In this document: one piece after another, positions 29,651-39,420 of the stretch
Numbering within the stretch: the stretch's first letter is position 1
Layout: every line of letters begins with the position of its first letter
Source: Agapetus fuscipes
Lineage: Eukaryota > Arthropoda > Insecta > Trichoptera > Glossosomatidae
Assembly: GCA_951799405.1 (NCBI GenBank)
Contig: OX637339.1
Location: forward strand, 12,896,001-12,960,000
Reading direction: 5' to 3'
DNA: 64,000 nt
Notes under the pieces: generated by a model
The model's input: only the letters and a program-made list of their open reading frames with translations
What the model was told of the DNA's origin: nothing
Database searches by the model: none
Position numbers and translations under genes: made by a program

Positions 29651-30560
29651 ATTAAAAGAAGAAGAGAAGCTGAGAATGACCGTTGGGAGAGTAAGGGAGG
29701 GTAAAAACCGTGGAAGCTTCGCGTCAGGCTGGTGGGAAGGTTATAAAAGCCGCCGAAGCCCAACATTCCGGGGCACAAGCTCCTTCAAGCCTGAACAGAC
29801 AGCACCGACCAGGCGTGGCCAAAAAGATTCATCGTGGGAGGCCTGAGTCGCCGTTATTTCCTGCACCAACAGCCCCTGGCCGCGCCTGGGTCCCCCGTGG
29901 CGGATTCCTCTGAAGGGCGGAGCCCCTGCTCTCTACCCGCCGCAAGCGCCCGCTTGGCTACTTGCTTTGTGCTGCTCGATATCCGGAGCCCCATGCCCGA
30001 AGTTCCTCAGGAGGAAGGAGCACCTGCCCCGTCCAGCCGAGAGCACTCGTCTTATCGCAGGGCTGAGCCCCGTGCCGAAATTCCTCCGGAGTGTGGAGCA
30101 CCCGACCTCCTCCCGCCAAAAGCGTCGCCGTGCCTAGAGGCCGGCGCACCGAACATCGACTCTACCAGCATCCCAGCATCAGGACTTCTTCCGTCACCGT
30201 GGGCGTGTCTCTTCCTTTAATTCATTAACTAATTTAACTTAGATTCCCCAGTCAGTCTAGCCGTTTTGGCGTGGTGATACTCTCCATTGTCTGTTTCAAT
30301 TTAAAATAAACCACCTCTTTCCTTTACCTTGTGTTTACCTACCATAATCTATATTTGGAACCTCTTTAGCATCAGTGGAAAGCGAGCAAGGTGTTGGGCC
30401 ACGAACACCACCCTGAGGAGCCTCTTTTTCTAGCCGGGCATCTGCAAAAGCGCGCAACCTAACCTCAAAGGAGCCCCATTGTCAGTTGTCGGAATCCTAA
30501 CCTCAAAGAGGTGACGGTTGGCGGCGGGAGGGGCCCAGCAGGGACGCGCGCGCATCAAAT
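29651..30560. other. GC-rich block of unknown origin
   Basis: This ~900 bp is clearly richer in G+C than its surroundings. A 128-codon plus frame (29834-30220) is rich in Pro, Ala and Ser and has internal near-duplicates (AGCCCCATGCCCGAAGTTCC and AGCCCCGTGCCGAAATTCC), which looks non-coding. AAAATAAACC at 30303 and a following TTTGGAACCTC could be the end of an unknown LTR, but no second copy or target duplication was found. Confidence 0.35.
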
Positions 30561-30769
30561 CTTCTCATTACACAATTTAAAAACAGTTTTTTTTTTTTGG
30601 TGACTATGTTCCTGATCAAATAAAAACTAAATATTTGTTCGCTTTTTCTCTAGCAACCCGTCCTTTTGACGTCGCAACTTTTTTGTCTATGGAATTTGTG
30701 GCAAGTCCATTGAATGGAATCTGAATATCACAACGGGCAAACTTCATAGGTCTATGTAACTAGGGTCTA

Positions 30770-31058
30770 TAACCTAAGCTGCAGAGATATATTAACATTT
30801 CTATAATATAATCTATAATCTAAGTTGCAAAGATATATTTATTTAAAGCTCTCAAATGTATGCCCACAACCAAACACGTGTAGTTCGCGCTTACAAATGC
30901 TAAATGTGTACTTACAAATAAAATCCAAACCTCAAATGAACATAAGCCCTACAACTTTTGCCGACCTTCCCTGACACAGGAGTGACATTGGCAAAGTGAA
31001 CCATTATTTACAGTATGGGTGGTCAGCCTCATACCAACCTATAAGTCAAGGAATTTTA
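30770..31058 (-). mobile_element. RTE 3'-tail unit plus a partial copy
   Basis: A short partial end (30770-30800, CCTAAGCTGCAGAGATATATT) is followed by a full minus-strand unit from CTAAGTTGCAAAG to ACCAACCTATAAGTCAAGGA at 31058. Confidence 0.7.
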
Positions 31059-31083
31059 CCATTTAAGGCTCATAATATATTAA

Positions 31084-31795
31084 TGCCCGCTTTCCACTGC
31101 GAGCGGAGCGGACTCCGTACGGACTCCGCTCGACTAGCAACAGTAAATTTCATAGAAGTGCTTCCACCGACAGCGGAGTGAGCGGAGCGGACTGAGCGAG
31201 TAAAAATGAGTCCGCTGTGGCATGGTCTCGGTCGCTAGTTTTCAACTGACTCCGCTCCCCCGTGCCCCCCGCGCCAACCCGCGCAGTTGCATGACAGTTG
31301 CTATTACAATAAATGTGAAAGTACCCCGCGATAAAACACATCATACATGATTTACAAAAACACATCATACATTATTTTTTAAATTTGAAAATATTTAAAT
31401 GTATGTTTTATTTCAAACATCTACTTTTTATGTATTAAAGCAAAATAATACATTACTTTTTATTTTTAGAAACAAAAAAAAACTTTTTTATTAATAATTA
31501 AAACGTTTGATCTGGGCGTAGGCTGCAATGAGCCGTCACAAACTGTCATGTCGCCTAGTTGGCTACTCTGTGGGCTCCGATAAGCCCGCTGTAGATGGAA
31601 GGCAAACAACTCTTTCATCTGACTCATCTCATTTCCCGCCTAGCTCACTCCGTCGAGCTCGTTGGCTGTGGAAGGCAAATACCATTATTTTTTAAAACTC
31701 TTTCGCAATGGAAGGCCAAAACTATTTCTCTACGCTCCGCTCAGCTATTTCCCGCTCCCGCTCAGCTATTTCCCGCTCGCAGTGGAAAGCGGGCA
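31084..31795. mobile_element. Harbinger-like non-autonomous DNA transposon
   Basis: The ends TGCCCGCTTTCCACTGCGAG and CTCGCAGTGGAAAGCGGGCA are perfect inverted repeats. They are flanked by TAA on both sides (31081-31083 and 31796-31798), a 3-bp target duplication typical of PIF/Harbinger. Subterminal regions are packed with GAGCGG/CCGCTC motifs (e.g. CAGCTATTTCCCGCTC twice). It interrupts an RTE-tail unit. No transposase. Confidence 0.85.
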
Positions 31796-31997
31796 TAAAT
31801 GCATGCTCACAGACAGGCATATGTAAGTTCGCGCCTACATATTCTGCATGTTTGCAAACAAATAAACAAAGCCTCACATGAACATAAACCTTGCAACTCC
31901 TGCCATCTTTCCCTGAAACCAGGGTGGCATTGGCAAAAGTGAAGCAACTTTTACAGCATGGGGGGTCAGCCTTATACCAACCTATCAGTCAAGGAGC
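31796..31997 (-). mobile_element. RTE 3'-tail unit, right part
   Basis: TAAATGCATGCTCACAGACAGG to CCAACCTATCAGTCAAGGAG continues the unit whose other end (TTAAGGCTCATA, about 31062-31073) lies left of the Harbinger-like element. Together they match the copy at 55992-56218. Confidence 0.7.
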
Positions 31998-32097
31998 ACA
32001 AAAAATTATGAATGATTTACAAAAGGTCCTCTTTTTTAATTTCAAAATATTCAGGGAATATTTAAATTTTCTACATGATTTCACTACTTTACAGAAA

Positions 32098-32475
32098 AAA
32101 CTCTGAGGGATAGAGTTAGGAATGAATGGGTAAAAAAAGAATTTAATTTTAAAGAGGATGTGAAAGTTAAGGTACAAAAGAATGTGATGAGATGGTTTGG
32201 GCATGTGGAAAGAATGAATGATGATAGACTGACAACGTATGTATACAAAGAAAGTGTGAAAGGAAAAAGAGGGAAGAGACGACCGAGAAAAGTATGGAGT
32301 GATCAGATTGAGGAGATTGTGAAAGAATGGGATATACAAAGTGAGCGTTAAAGAAGAAAATGCATGAAAAAGGTGATGGATACGAATGAATTGAAAGAGG
32401 TATGTAAGGATAGGAAAAAATGGAGCAGCTCTGCAGAAGCTCTGGCCACCCCTATCGGAATGGCGACAGAGTTAC
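32098..32475 (+). pseudogene. RTE-like LINE C-terminal fragment
   Basis: It reads LRDRVRNEWVKKEF, RWFGHVERMNDDRL and RRPRKVWSDQIEEIVKEW, with a stop at 32349-32351, then RRKCMKKVMDTNELKEV. It belongs to a subfamily nearer the copy at 6912 than the one at 15134. Confidence 0.7.
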
Positions 32476-32856
32476 AATTAAAATAAGTTATTATTGCTTA
32501 CTGTGACCGAGGTACAAACTAGAAGCATCTGAGAGTAACTGAGATTATGGGCTTTATCAAACAAGGAGACTGTTCCGACGTTCTCCAAACAAGATCTGCA
32601 CATTTGAATTAGAGCCTTAGATTTTCTTAAATCCATTGTACAAAATAAGCATTTGAGTTCTCGGTTTCCCTTATTATTTTAATTATTATTATTTTTATTC
32701 ACCGGTGGAGACAGCCTGACAGGTGTCAGCCTGACATTTGGGGATGAAAACCAAAAAACACGTTTCCCACAATGTATGGTTTTTATTTTTTAAGAAAACA
32801 AATTCTATTTAGTGAACAGACGAAATGCTTTTGTCCTTTTTTATCACGTTACTTAT

Positions 32857-33112
32857 TCCTTGACTTATAGGTTGGTATGAGGCTGACCACCCATACTGTA
32901 AAAAATGGTTCACTTTGCCAATGTTACCCCTGTTTCAGGGAAGGTCGGCAAAAGTTGTGGGGCTTATGTTCATTTGAGGTTTGGATTTTATTTGTAAGTA
33001 CACATTCAGCATTTGTAAGCGCGAACTACACTTGTTGGTTTGTGGGCTTACATCTGAGAGCTTTAAATGAATATATCCTTGCAACTTAGATTATAGATTA
33101 TAGATTATAGAT
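32857..33112 (+). mobile_element. RTE 3'-tail unit
   Basis: A full-length copy from TTCCTTGACTTATAGGTTGG to ATATCCTTGCAACTTAGATT and a (TTATAGA)n tail. It has the same 5' boundary as the other short copies. Confidence 0.75.
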
Positions 33113-33309
33113 TACGTGTCTCTACTCCGTCGTCAATTAATGTAAACAGTTGCATGTTGATTAGCAACGGATTGTTGATGTTATTTTCCTTGACAACATA
33201 ATTTAGTGTTGTCAAAGGTTTGAAAATATTTGATACTTTTCATAATGCTTCTGTTACAAAAACATGAATATTTTAGACTTTTTAAAGTTTGTGTATTCAC
33301 ACAGTGAAA

Positions 33310-33475
33310 ATTCATTTTTATAAATAATTATAAAAAATTATAAAAAACACAGAGTTTTATTTTCACAAATTGAGTTTTTATTTCCACCTCAAGTACTTTC
33401 GACTTATTCACGTCATTATCAAGAGGATACACCTGTGTGAATTTTATAATTTTTTATAATTATTTATATGAATAT
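33310..33475. repeat. AT-rich inverted repeat with hairpin motif
   Basis: The left arm TATAAATAATTATAAAAAAT and the right arm ATTTTTTATAATTATTTATA are inverted copies. Between them, on the minus strand, is CTTGATAATGACGTGAATAA, then GTCGAAAGTAC. TTCACAC/GTGTGAA flank the arms. It resembles a foldback MITE or an element end; no target duplication was assigned. Confidence 0.5.
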
Positions 33476-33904
33476 TTTAGGTTCCTAATGTTGCATAAAT
33501 ACTTGTTGAAATTTTTTAAATTAAAATATTTTAATTTTATGTTTGTTCAATGATGTAAGTCGAGTAATATCCCAGATAGCATTTTAAACTTGTATCTGAC
33601 TTGCAACAAGTTTGATGTGTCAAAAGTGAAGGCTTGCTGCAAGTTCACCATGGCAAGTATATACACTTGAGGCAAGTTTTAATCAAACTTTCTAGTTTCC
33701 CAGCAACAAGCTTGCAGAAACTTTGTCATAACAAAGTTCCCGTAAGGTTGTCATGACAAACTTGCAAAATGTTTGCTTCTGCAAATTATATACATTTTTT
33801 GATATTATTATAATATTTAAAAAAACAAAATTAGAATAAAAAGATGAAATATTTTTATTTTATTTCATTTACAGTTTGCTTATAGTAGTAACAAAGTTTT
33901 ATAA

Positions 33905-34073
33905 TAGTCACATCATCATCATCACTGGCACGACCTCCCTCAGCAACCGCTGCCAGCGCTGTCTATCCAACGTCTTCCTCCTCCAGTCCCACATTCCCAC
34001 TGCACGGCTATCCGCCACCACTCCATCCAGCCATCTTGAACGTGGTCTTCTCACTGTCCGCCGTCCGATTGTG
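33905..34073 (-). pseudogene. LINE C-terminal fragment
   Basis: On the minus strand it reads GRRTVRRPRSRWLDGVVADS, then WDWRRKTLDRQRWQRLLREV, ending in four Met and a stop. The RRPRSRWLDGV signature and closing RW..LLR are typical of the end of RTE-like LINE proteins. It differs from the local RTE family, so it is another subfamily. Confidence 0.6.
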
Positions 34074-34074
34074 A

Positions 34075-34714
34075 TGAATATAAATTGGGCTGCTGAACCA
34101 TATTTTCAATTATTGCGTCATCTACAAATAATTGAAAATATTCCAGTGACGTTAAAATTTTAATGGATTGTAAAAAACTGGCAGTACACGTTGTGTCGGG
34201 GATATCCAAGTCACGGTGTCGCCAGCGTACTTCTGTCCACAACGAATGGGCCTGATGTTGTCCATCACCTTCCACCGCATTTGCTTCTTACTCCTGGTCA
34301 ACATCACTAGGTGCCTGAAAAGAAATAAATAGTTACGTTTATAATATCATCCACAAATAAAATAGAAATTGGAACCATAGAAAACCTATTTTAGAGGACT
34401 TCAGTCAATGTCAATGCAGTACAATCTGTGATTAATTATAAAGATACGAGTTTAAAGGTACCGATTTATAGCTAATTTGTTGAGATATATTTTGAATAAA
34501 ATGAGGATTTTTTAATAGATAAATAAAAAAATAAAATACTAACGTTTATTTCAATGGGCATCCCAATTATCTGGCTCAACTCGTCTGCAGCCATCTCCTG
34601 GTCACCGTTTTCGATCATTGGCTCCCACCAGGTTGTAATTTCGTCATCTTCATCTTCAAGTTCTACATCTGATGCATTTCCATTCAAACACATATTAATC
34701 TCTCGAATAGAGTA
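34075..34714 (-). pseudogene. piggyBac-like transposase relic (N-terminal part)
   Basis: Two minus-strand pieces are visible. 34714-34553 follows a TTTTTCAG acceptor, opens with ATG and reads MSYSIREINMCLNGNASDVE, then an acidic run and TTWWEPM. 34200-34075 reads LTSLEYFQLFVDDAIIENMV, then QPNLYSS, matching the start of the piggyBac DDE domain (a PxEFFELFFDDEL..TN.Y-like pattern). Stops and frame changes separate them and the catalytic Asp region is absent, so it is a broken copy. Confidence 0.55.
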
Positions 34715-35224
34715 AGACATCTGAAAAAATAAAATAGTAAGGCTGTTAAAAATGACCTCAAAATCCTGTGTATGTTCAAACCATTGTTATTTTGTATACA
34801 AAAAAAAGTACTAAAAAACATAGAACTTGCTACAAATTATATACTGTTAAATAGTTTATGAACTAAGGAACACGCTAAAAATGATTTTTTTCAATTTAAT
34901 GTATAATTACCTTGAAAATTGACGATTTCGAGGGGAAGAATTGTCAGAGTTGAAACGCAAGCCGGCTTGACAGTTGACAAGACGTTATGGCGGTTAAAAT
35001 GCACTATGCAGGCAGGAAACATAAAGCAAAAATATAATGCTGTGAGCACAACGTTGCAGCAATATTGCAACAAACTTATTTTGTCATATTTGACATGACA
35101 ATATAAATTTATATACAAATCAAACTTGCAGCAAACTGACCTGCTATCTGGGATCTGTAGAATGTAAAGATTTTTTTATTGATATCACTGCTTTTGATAT
35201 TTTATGTTAATTGACTAAACGTAC

Positions 35225-35893
35225 TGTTATGTAAATAGGTAATGTAAATATTAAAATATGTATAAGTATAAGTTATAGGAATTCTTTATTGTATTGGTGG
35301 GTAGGATGTAAATAGAGAAGTCTCTAGGCTAAGTAGGTATTTCGAGAACAGTATAGCAAAAATGTGTTCTCGACAGTTCCATCTTCTTAGTATAAAAAGG
35401 GTGCAAGTTGCTTGCACTAGTCAGTCAGTCATCTGCGAGCTTCACCAATACATCGAACAAATTCGACCAGTGAACTAAAACCAGTGTAATGAAATAATAT
35501 ATATATATATATTTTAAATAATAAATTTGTGGAAAGGAATGCAATCCACCAACCTATTTTACCTGGCCAGTTGTCTTCATGCGAAAGTAGAAGCTTGTGT
35601 GCATGCAAACTCTGTTGAACCAGGGTCGAAGTTATCATCGCGGGATTCGAACCAGCGTTATCCGGTTCCAAATAACCTGTCTTGCATGCAAAATCTGTTG
35701 AACCAGGGTCGAAGTTATCGTCGCGGGATTCGAACCAGCGTTATCCGGTTCCAAATAACCTGTCTTGATCCCCGCGGCTATAACACCGACAATTGAGAGT
35801 GTATTTGTAAAAATAAATATAAACGTGTAAAATAAATAAGTAAAAAGAAGAGTAGTGTTTTATTTGAAAGTATCCGAACCAAAACTCGTAACA
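35225..35893 (+). mobile_element. Solo LTR (Gypsy family) carrying a SINE
   Basis: It starts TGTTATGTAAATAGG and ends CTCGTAACA, with GTAC on both sides (35221-35224 and 35894-35897). It aligns with the minus-strand solo LTR at 5654-6038 apart from a ~300 bp insertion of SINE family C. TATAAAAAGG near 35391 is a likely LTR TATA box. Confidence 0.85.
35500..35798 (-). mobile_element. SINE family C with internal duplication
   Basis: Read on the minus strand the head is GTCGGTGTTATAGCCGCGGG with B box CTGGTTCGAATCCC. A segment of about 80 bp (TGTTGAACCAGGGTCGAAGT to AACCTGTCTTG) occurs twice in tandem (35609 and 35694). The insert separates LTR halves GAAATAA and GTATTTGTAAAA. Confidence 0.7.
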
Positions 35894-36118
35894 GTACAAC
35901 CATATTTCATTTCTTAAGTAATACAAATATTATGTGTAGGTATTGGGCTTATTAGGTGAAATCAAATTTGTATCATATTTTTGAAATACAGACCACTTCA
36001 AATACATACATTTCACAAAATGTGTGACGGTATCAGATACTATATTTTATCATCAGCACATCTCTATCACTGAAAATGGCCGACTGTTTGACAGCGCAAC
36101 AAACGTATTGTGGCTCAT

Positions 36119-36293
36119 GGGGCTTCCACACGCTTGCCAACCCATCACAAGTCAAGCGCACAGTGTGTCGTCTAGAACATGCTAGCTGGACAAAATTAGT
36201 CAATTAGACAAAATTTTGTCCAGCTAGCATGTTCTAGACGACACATTGTGCGCTTGACTTGTGATGGGTTGGCAAGCGTGTGGATGCCCCATC
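36119..36293. mobile_element. Foldback element (175 bp near-perfect hairpin)
   Basis: Two ~80-bp arms are inverted copies with only a few mismatches. The left begins TGGGGCTTCCACACGCTTGC; the right ends GCAAGCGTGTGGATGCCCCA. The loop of ~15 bp contains TAGTCAATTAGAC. TCA lies on both sides, a possible 3-bp target duplication. It sits ~155 bp upstream of the zinc-finger gene's ATG. Confidence 0.8.
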
Positions 36294-36447
36294 AAGGCTG
36301 ACCTGTGAGGCTCTCTGAGCTATACTCTGTGTCTCTGAGGCTGTGCTGAGGCTGACTTCACAGGCGTTTCACACCGGTTGAGTTTTCGTGTTTTTACTTT
36401 TTAAAGATATTTTAATGTTTGCTCTCTGTTTTTTAAAAGTGATTAAA

Positions 36448-37857
36448 ATGGACACAGTTGTGAAACTTGAGAAGGAGCTGGTCTCGGGGGCTATGGATGC
36501 ACAACTATTGCACTCGTGTGAACAAATCGACATTGAAGAGAGCAACGTGAAGCAAGAGAGACTGGCTCGTGAGGAGGAATGGGAAGCTGAGGACTCAGTA
36601 AGGGAAAATATAAAGAGAGAGGACTCTGTCCCTCCATCTTATGGCTTACTGAAGGAATCCTGCGAAGTTGTGGACAGAATCGACATTGCGCGGTATTCAT
36701 ATGATCCAGTCAGGTTGGAACATGTGTGCCATGCCTGCAGCTACAAGGTCAATCAAAAGAAACTCTTGAGGATCCATCAGTTGTTCAGTTGCTGCGAGCT
36801 GGAGCACACTGGAACAAGCAAGAGCCACCATCACAGCCACACAACCTCAGAGAGCGGGCCATCCACCTCAACAGGTCAACAGGAAACCAGCACTCACATT
36901 AGAGGCGAACAAGGGGATGTGAACAAGAGCACTCACTATTTTTGCAATGAGTGTAGTTCCAAATCAGCGTGGAAATCTAATATTAACAAAGACAAACTGG
37001 AACACACTGGACATAAAACATTTGCATGTGATCAGTGTGATTACAGAGCTACACGGTCAGATACTTTGAAACAACATAAACTAACACACTCGGGACATAA
37101 ACCATTTGCATGTGATCAATGTGATTATAGAACTACAGGGTCAGGCAATTTGAAAAAACATAAACGAACACACTCTGGACATAAACCATTTGCATGTGAT
37201 CAGTGTGATTATAGAACTACACTGTCAGGCAATTTGAAATCACATAAACGAACACACTCCGGACATAAACCATTTGCATGTGATCAGTGTGATTATAAAG
37301 CTTCACAGTCACGTTCTTTGAAGAGACATAAACTAACACACTCTGGACATAAACCATTTGCATGTGATCAGTGTGATTATAAAGCTTCACTGTCAGATAC
37401 TTTGAAAAAACATAAACTAACACACTCCGGACATAAACCATTCGCATGTGATCAGTGTGGTTATAAAGCTTCACAGTCAGATAGTTTGAAAATACATAAA
37501 CTAAAACACTCCGGACATAAACCATTCGCATGTGATCAGTGTGGTTATAAAGCTTCACAGTCAGATAGTTTGAAAATACATAAACTAAAACACTCTGGCC
37601 ATAAACCATTTGCATGTGATCAGTGTGATTATAGAACTACATGGTCAGGCAATTTGAAATCACATATACTAACACACTCTGGACATAAACCATTTGCATG
37701 TGATCAGTGTGATTATAAAGCTTCACAGTCACATTCTTTGAAAATACATAAACTAAAACACTCTGGCCATAAACCATTTGCATGTGATCAGTGTGATTAT
37801 AGAACTACACGGTCAGGCAATTTGAAATCACATATACTAACACACTCTGGACATTAA
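36448..37857 (+). CDS. Tandem C2H2 zinc-finger protein
   Basis: A probable sequence-specific DNA-binding protein of 469 residues, intronless in the window. The ATG at 36448 (MDTVVKLEKELVSG) is preferred over the hydrophobic upstream extension. The N-terminal ~90 residues are acidic, followed by two degenerate fingers (HVCHACSY and YFCNECSS). Ten consecutive regular fingers share FACDQCDY and the linker THSGHKP in place of TGEKP. Fingers are exactly 84 bp apart and near-identical outside the contact residues (RSDT, GSGN, LSGN, QSRS, LSDT, QSDS twice, WSGN, QSHS, RSGN). The stop is a single change in the GHKP linker codon (AAA to TAA). No ZAD or KRAB domain. Confidence 0.85.
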   Translation: MDTVVKLEKELVSGAMDAQLLHSCEQIDIEESNVKQERLAREEEWEAEDSVRENIKREDSVPPSYGLLKESCEVVDRIDIARYSYDPVRLEHVCHACSYKVNQKKLLRIHQLFSCCELEHTGTSKSHHHSHTTSESGPSTSTGQQETSTHIRGEQGDVNKSTHYFCNECSSKSAWKSNINKDKLEHTGHKTFACDQCDYRATRSDTLKQHKLTHSGHKPFACDQCDYRTTGSGNLKKHKRTHSGHKPFACDQCDYRTTLSGNLKSHKRTHSGHKPFACDQCDYKASQSRSLKRHKLTHSGHKPFACDQCDYKASLSDTLKKHKLTHSGHKPFACDQCGYKASQSDSLKIHKLKHSGHKPFACDQCGYKASQSDSLKIHKLKHSGHKPFACDQCDYRTTWSGNLKSHILTHSGHKPFACDQCDYKASQSHSLKIHKLKHSGHKPFACDQCDYRTTRSGNLKSHILTHSGH

Positions 37858-38055
37858 CCATTTGCATGTGATCAGTGTGATTTTATAATGTGACTGAACG
37901 TGACTGTGAAGCTTTATATCTTCACAGTCACGTTCTTTGAAGAGACACAAACTAACACACTCAGGACATAAACCATTTGCTTGTGATCAATGTGTTTATG
38001 AGACTGCCCTTTTAGATTATTTGAAAGCACATAAACTAACACACTCCGGACATTA
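37858..38055 (+). pseudogene. Relic zinc fingers downstream of the stop
   Basis: The finger array continues after the stop. 37859-37890 encodes PFACDQCDF before a second stop. From ~37923 SQSRSLKRHKLTHSGHKPFA and CDQCVYETALLDYLKAHKLT follow, ending again in GH-stop with the same AAA to TAA change. The ancestral protein probably had at least two more fingers. Confidence 0.75.
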
Positions 38056-38089
38056 ACCATAAGGCCACAAACAGAAATTAGTCAGTTCG

Positions 38090-38265
38090 CCTTTAAAAAT
38101 CCTGCATGTGTTGTTGCAAATTAAAATCCAAACCTCAAATGAACTTTAACCCTGCAACTTTTGGTTTAGGAGCTGAATCTTCTGTTGGAGTTGAATCAAT
38201 GTCAATTTCTTTGGGCTCGTCTTGCAAGTTTATCTCGCTTAAATCTTGAGACTATCACACACTAC
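38090..38265 (-). other. RTE-tail fragment and possible short exon
   Basis: 38090-38165 resembles an RTE-tail unit on the minus strand (CCTCAAATGAAC, CCTGCAACTTTTG). Just right of it a minus-strand frame reads QDLSEINLQDEPKEIDIDST, then PTEDSAPKP. Its acidic composition looks coding, but no donor was established. It may be a gene fragment or chance. Confidence 0.25.
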
Positions 38266-38582
38266 ATATGCTGTTTCATTTAAGGTTTCAAGAGGTATGT
38301 AATTGGTAGATCGCACAGGGTTTCGTCAGTATGCAGTAGTTCTTGGATCTAATCAAGTTGGCTACCCCTGGTATACAGGGGTATACCTGATACCTGGTGT
38401 ACTGTACTTGGTAAACTTCCTACACTTTGCTAATACTTTACTTAGTTTCATCCTTATCAATTTCACTTTGCAATAATACTTCATTTTGGTTTATGTAGCC
38501 TCCACTACTTTTAAGACCTTAGTTAATCTGAAGATGGCCAAGACGCCGAAACCGGTTAAACTTTTTTTTAATTCCTAACAAA

Positions 38583-39350
38583 ATGACCCTGGACGATCAA
38601 AAGTTTTCCAATGGTCTTGATATTTGTAATGCATTTGTCGATTACTTTAATTCCATTTATGAAGCCCCTGTTCCTGATAACCATCTGCCTAAACACAATG
38701 GAATCGATGGTGTCTGCGACATTGCCACTATTTCTGTGTGTGAAAATGATGTTCGCAAACATCTTCTGGCAATAGATGGTCGTAAAAGTGCGGGAGCAGA
38801 TAAAATACATCCATTATTTGCACTTCAGTGTTCAGAGCAATTAGCTTACCCACTCACCCTTATCTTCAAAAAATCTATTGTCGAAGGTGTTTTCCCCAGC
38901 CTGTGGAAGACAGCAATCGTTTCTCCAATACACAAATCAAACAGCAAAACTGTCATCTCCAATTATCGACCCATCTCCAAATTCTCAGTCTTTAGTAAAA
39001 TTTTTGAAAAGATTGTGTATCATCAAATATTTTCTGCAGCTCGTCCTCATATTATTTCCCAACAACATGGTTTCATAAACAAAAAATCCACTGAGTCCAA
39101 TCTATTAGAATTTACTGACAACATATTTGAAGCATTCAAAAATAAAAATCAAGTTAATGTAATCTACACCGATCTTTCTAAAGCTTTCGACAAGATTGAT
39201 CATAACACTCTCTTGAGGAAACTTGCTAATTTTGGAATACATGGTGATCTACTCAGATGGACATCTTCTTACCTAAGAAACATAAGCCAATCAGTAGCTA
39301 CTAAAGGTTTCATATCTAACTTTCTTCCCATATCTTCCGGAGTCCAATCA
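38583..39350 (+). pseudogene. Jockey-type LINE reverse transcriptase fragment
   Basis: The frame shows GRKSAGADKIHPLF, FPSLWKTAIVSPIHKSN, SNYRPISKFSVFSKIFEKIV, QHGFINKKSTESNL and YTDLSKAFDKIDHNTLL: fingers and first palm motifs of a Jockey-like reverse transcriptase. It stops at LPISSGVQS, before the YADD motif, where antisense RTE sequence begins. Upstream at 38531-38556, GAAGATGGCCAAGACGCC, then GAAACCGG, is a hairpin motif. Confidence 0.75.
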
Positions 39351-39420
39351 ACAAGTTGTCGTAGAGTAAAAATCTGATCAATACAGCCTCTACCGGCCAT
39401 AAAACCGGAAAACGGTTGAA
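39351..39420 (-). pseudogene. RTE-like LINE fragment joined antisense to the Jockey fragment
   Basis: On the minus strand it reads FMAGRGCIDQIFTLRQLV, matching residues of the intact RTE copy (FMAGRGCVDQIFTLRQLV, around 14130-14185). It directly abuts the truncated Jockey frame. Confidence 0.7.

Larger units (their letters stand above)
33569..35154. mobile_element. DNA transposon with ATCCCAGATAGCA ends
   Basis: The 13-bp ends ATCCCAGATAGCA and TGCTATCTGGGAT are perfect inverted repeats. Subterminal AAACTTGCA/TGCAAGTTT motifs recur on both sides. The right end, with ~80 bp beside it, is repeated at 45370-45448. The interior holds a piggyBac-like coding relic on the minus strand and an RTE fragment. 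No target duplication was identified, so the superfamily is uncertain. Confidence 0.6.

Noticed and set aside
29834..30220. 128-codon proline-rich ORF as a gene
   Set aside because: Low-complexity composition, internal near-repeats and overlapping open frames on both strands fit a GC-rich non-coding block.
37217..37615. 132-codon minus-strand ORF across the finger array
   Set aside because: It is the mirror of the 84-bp finger repeats and repeats HMRMVYVRSVLVYV-type units only because the fingers do.
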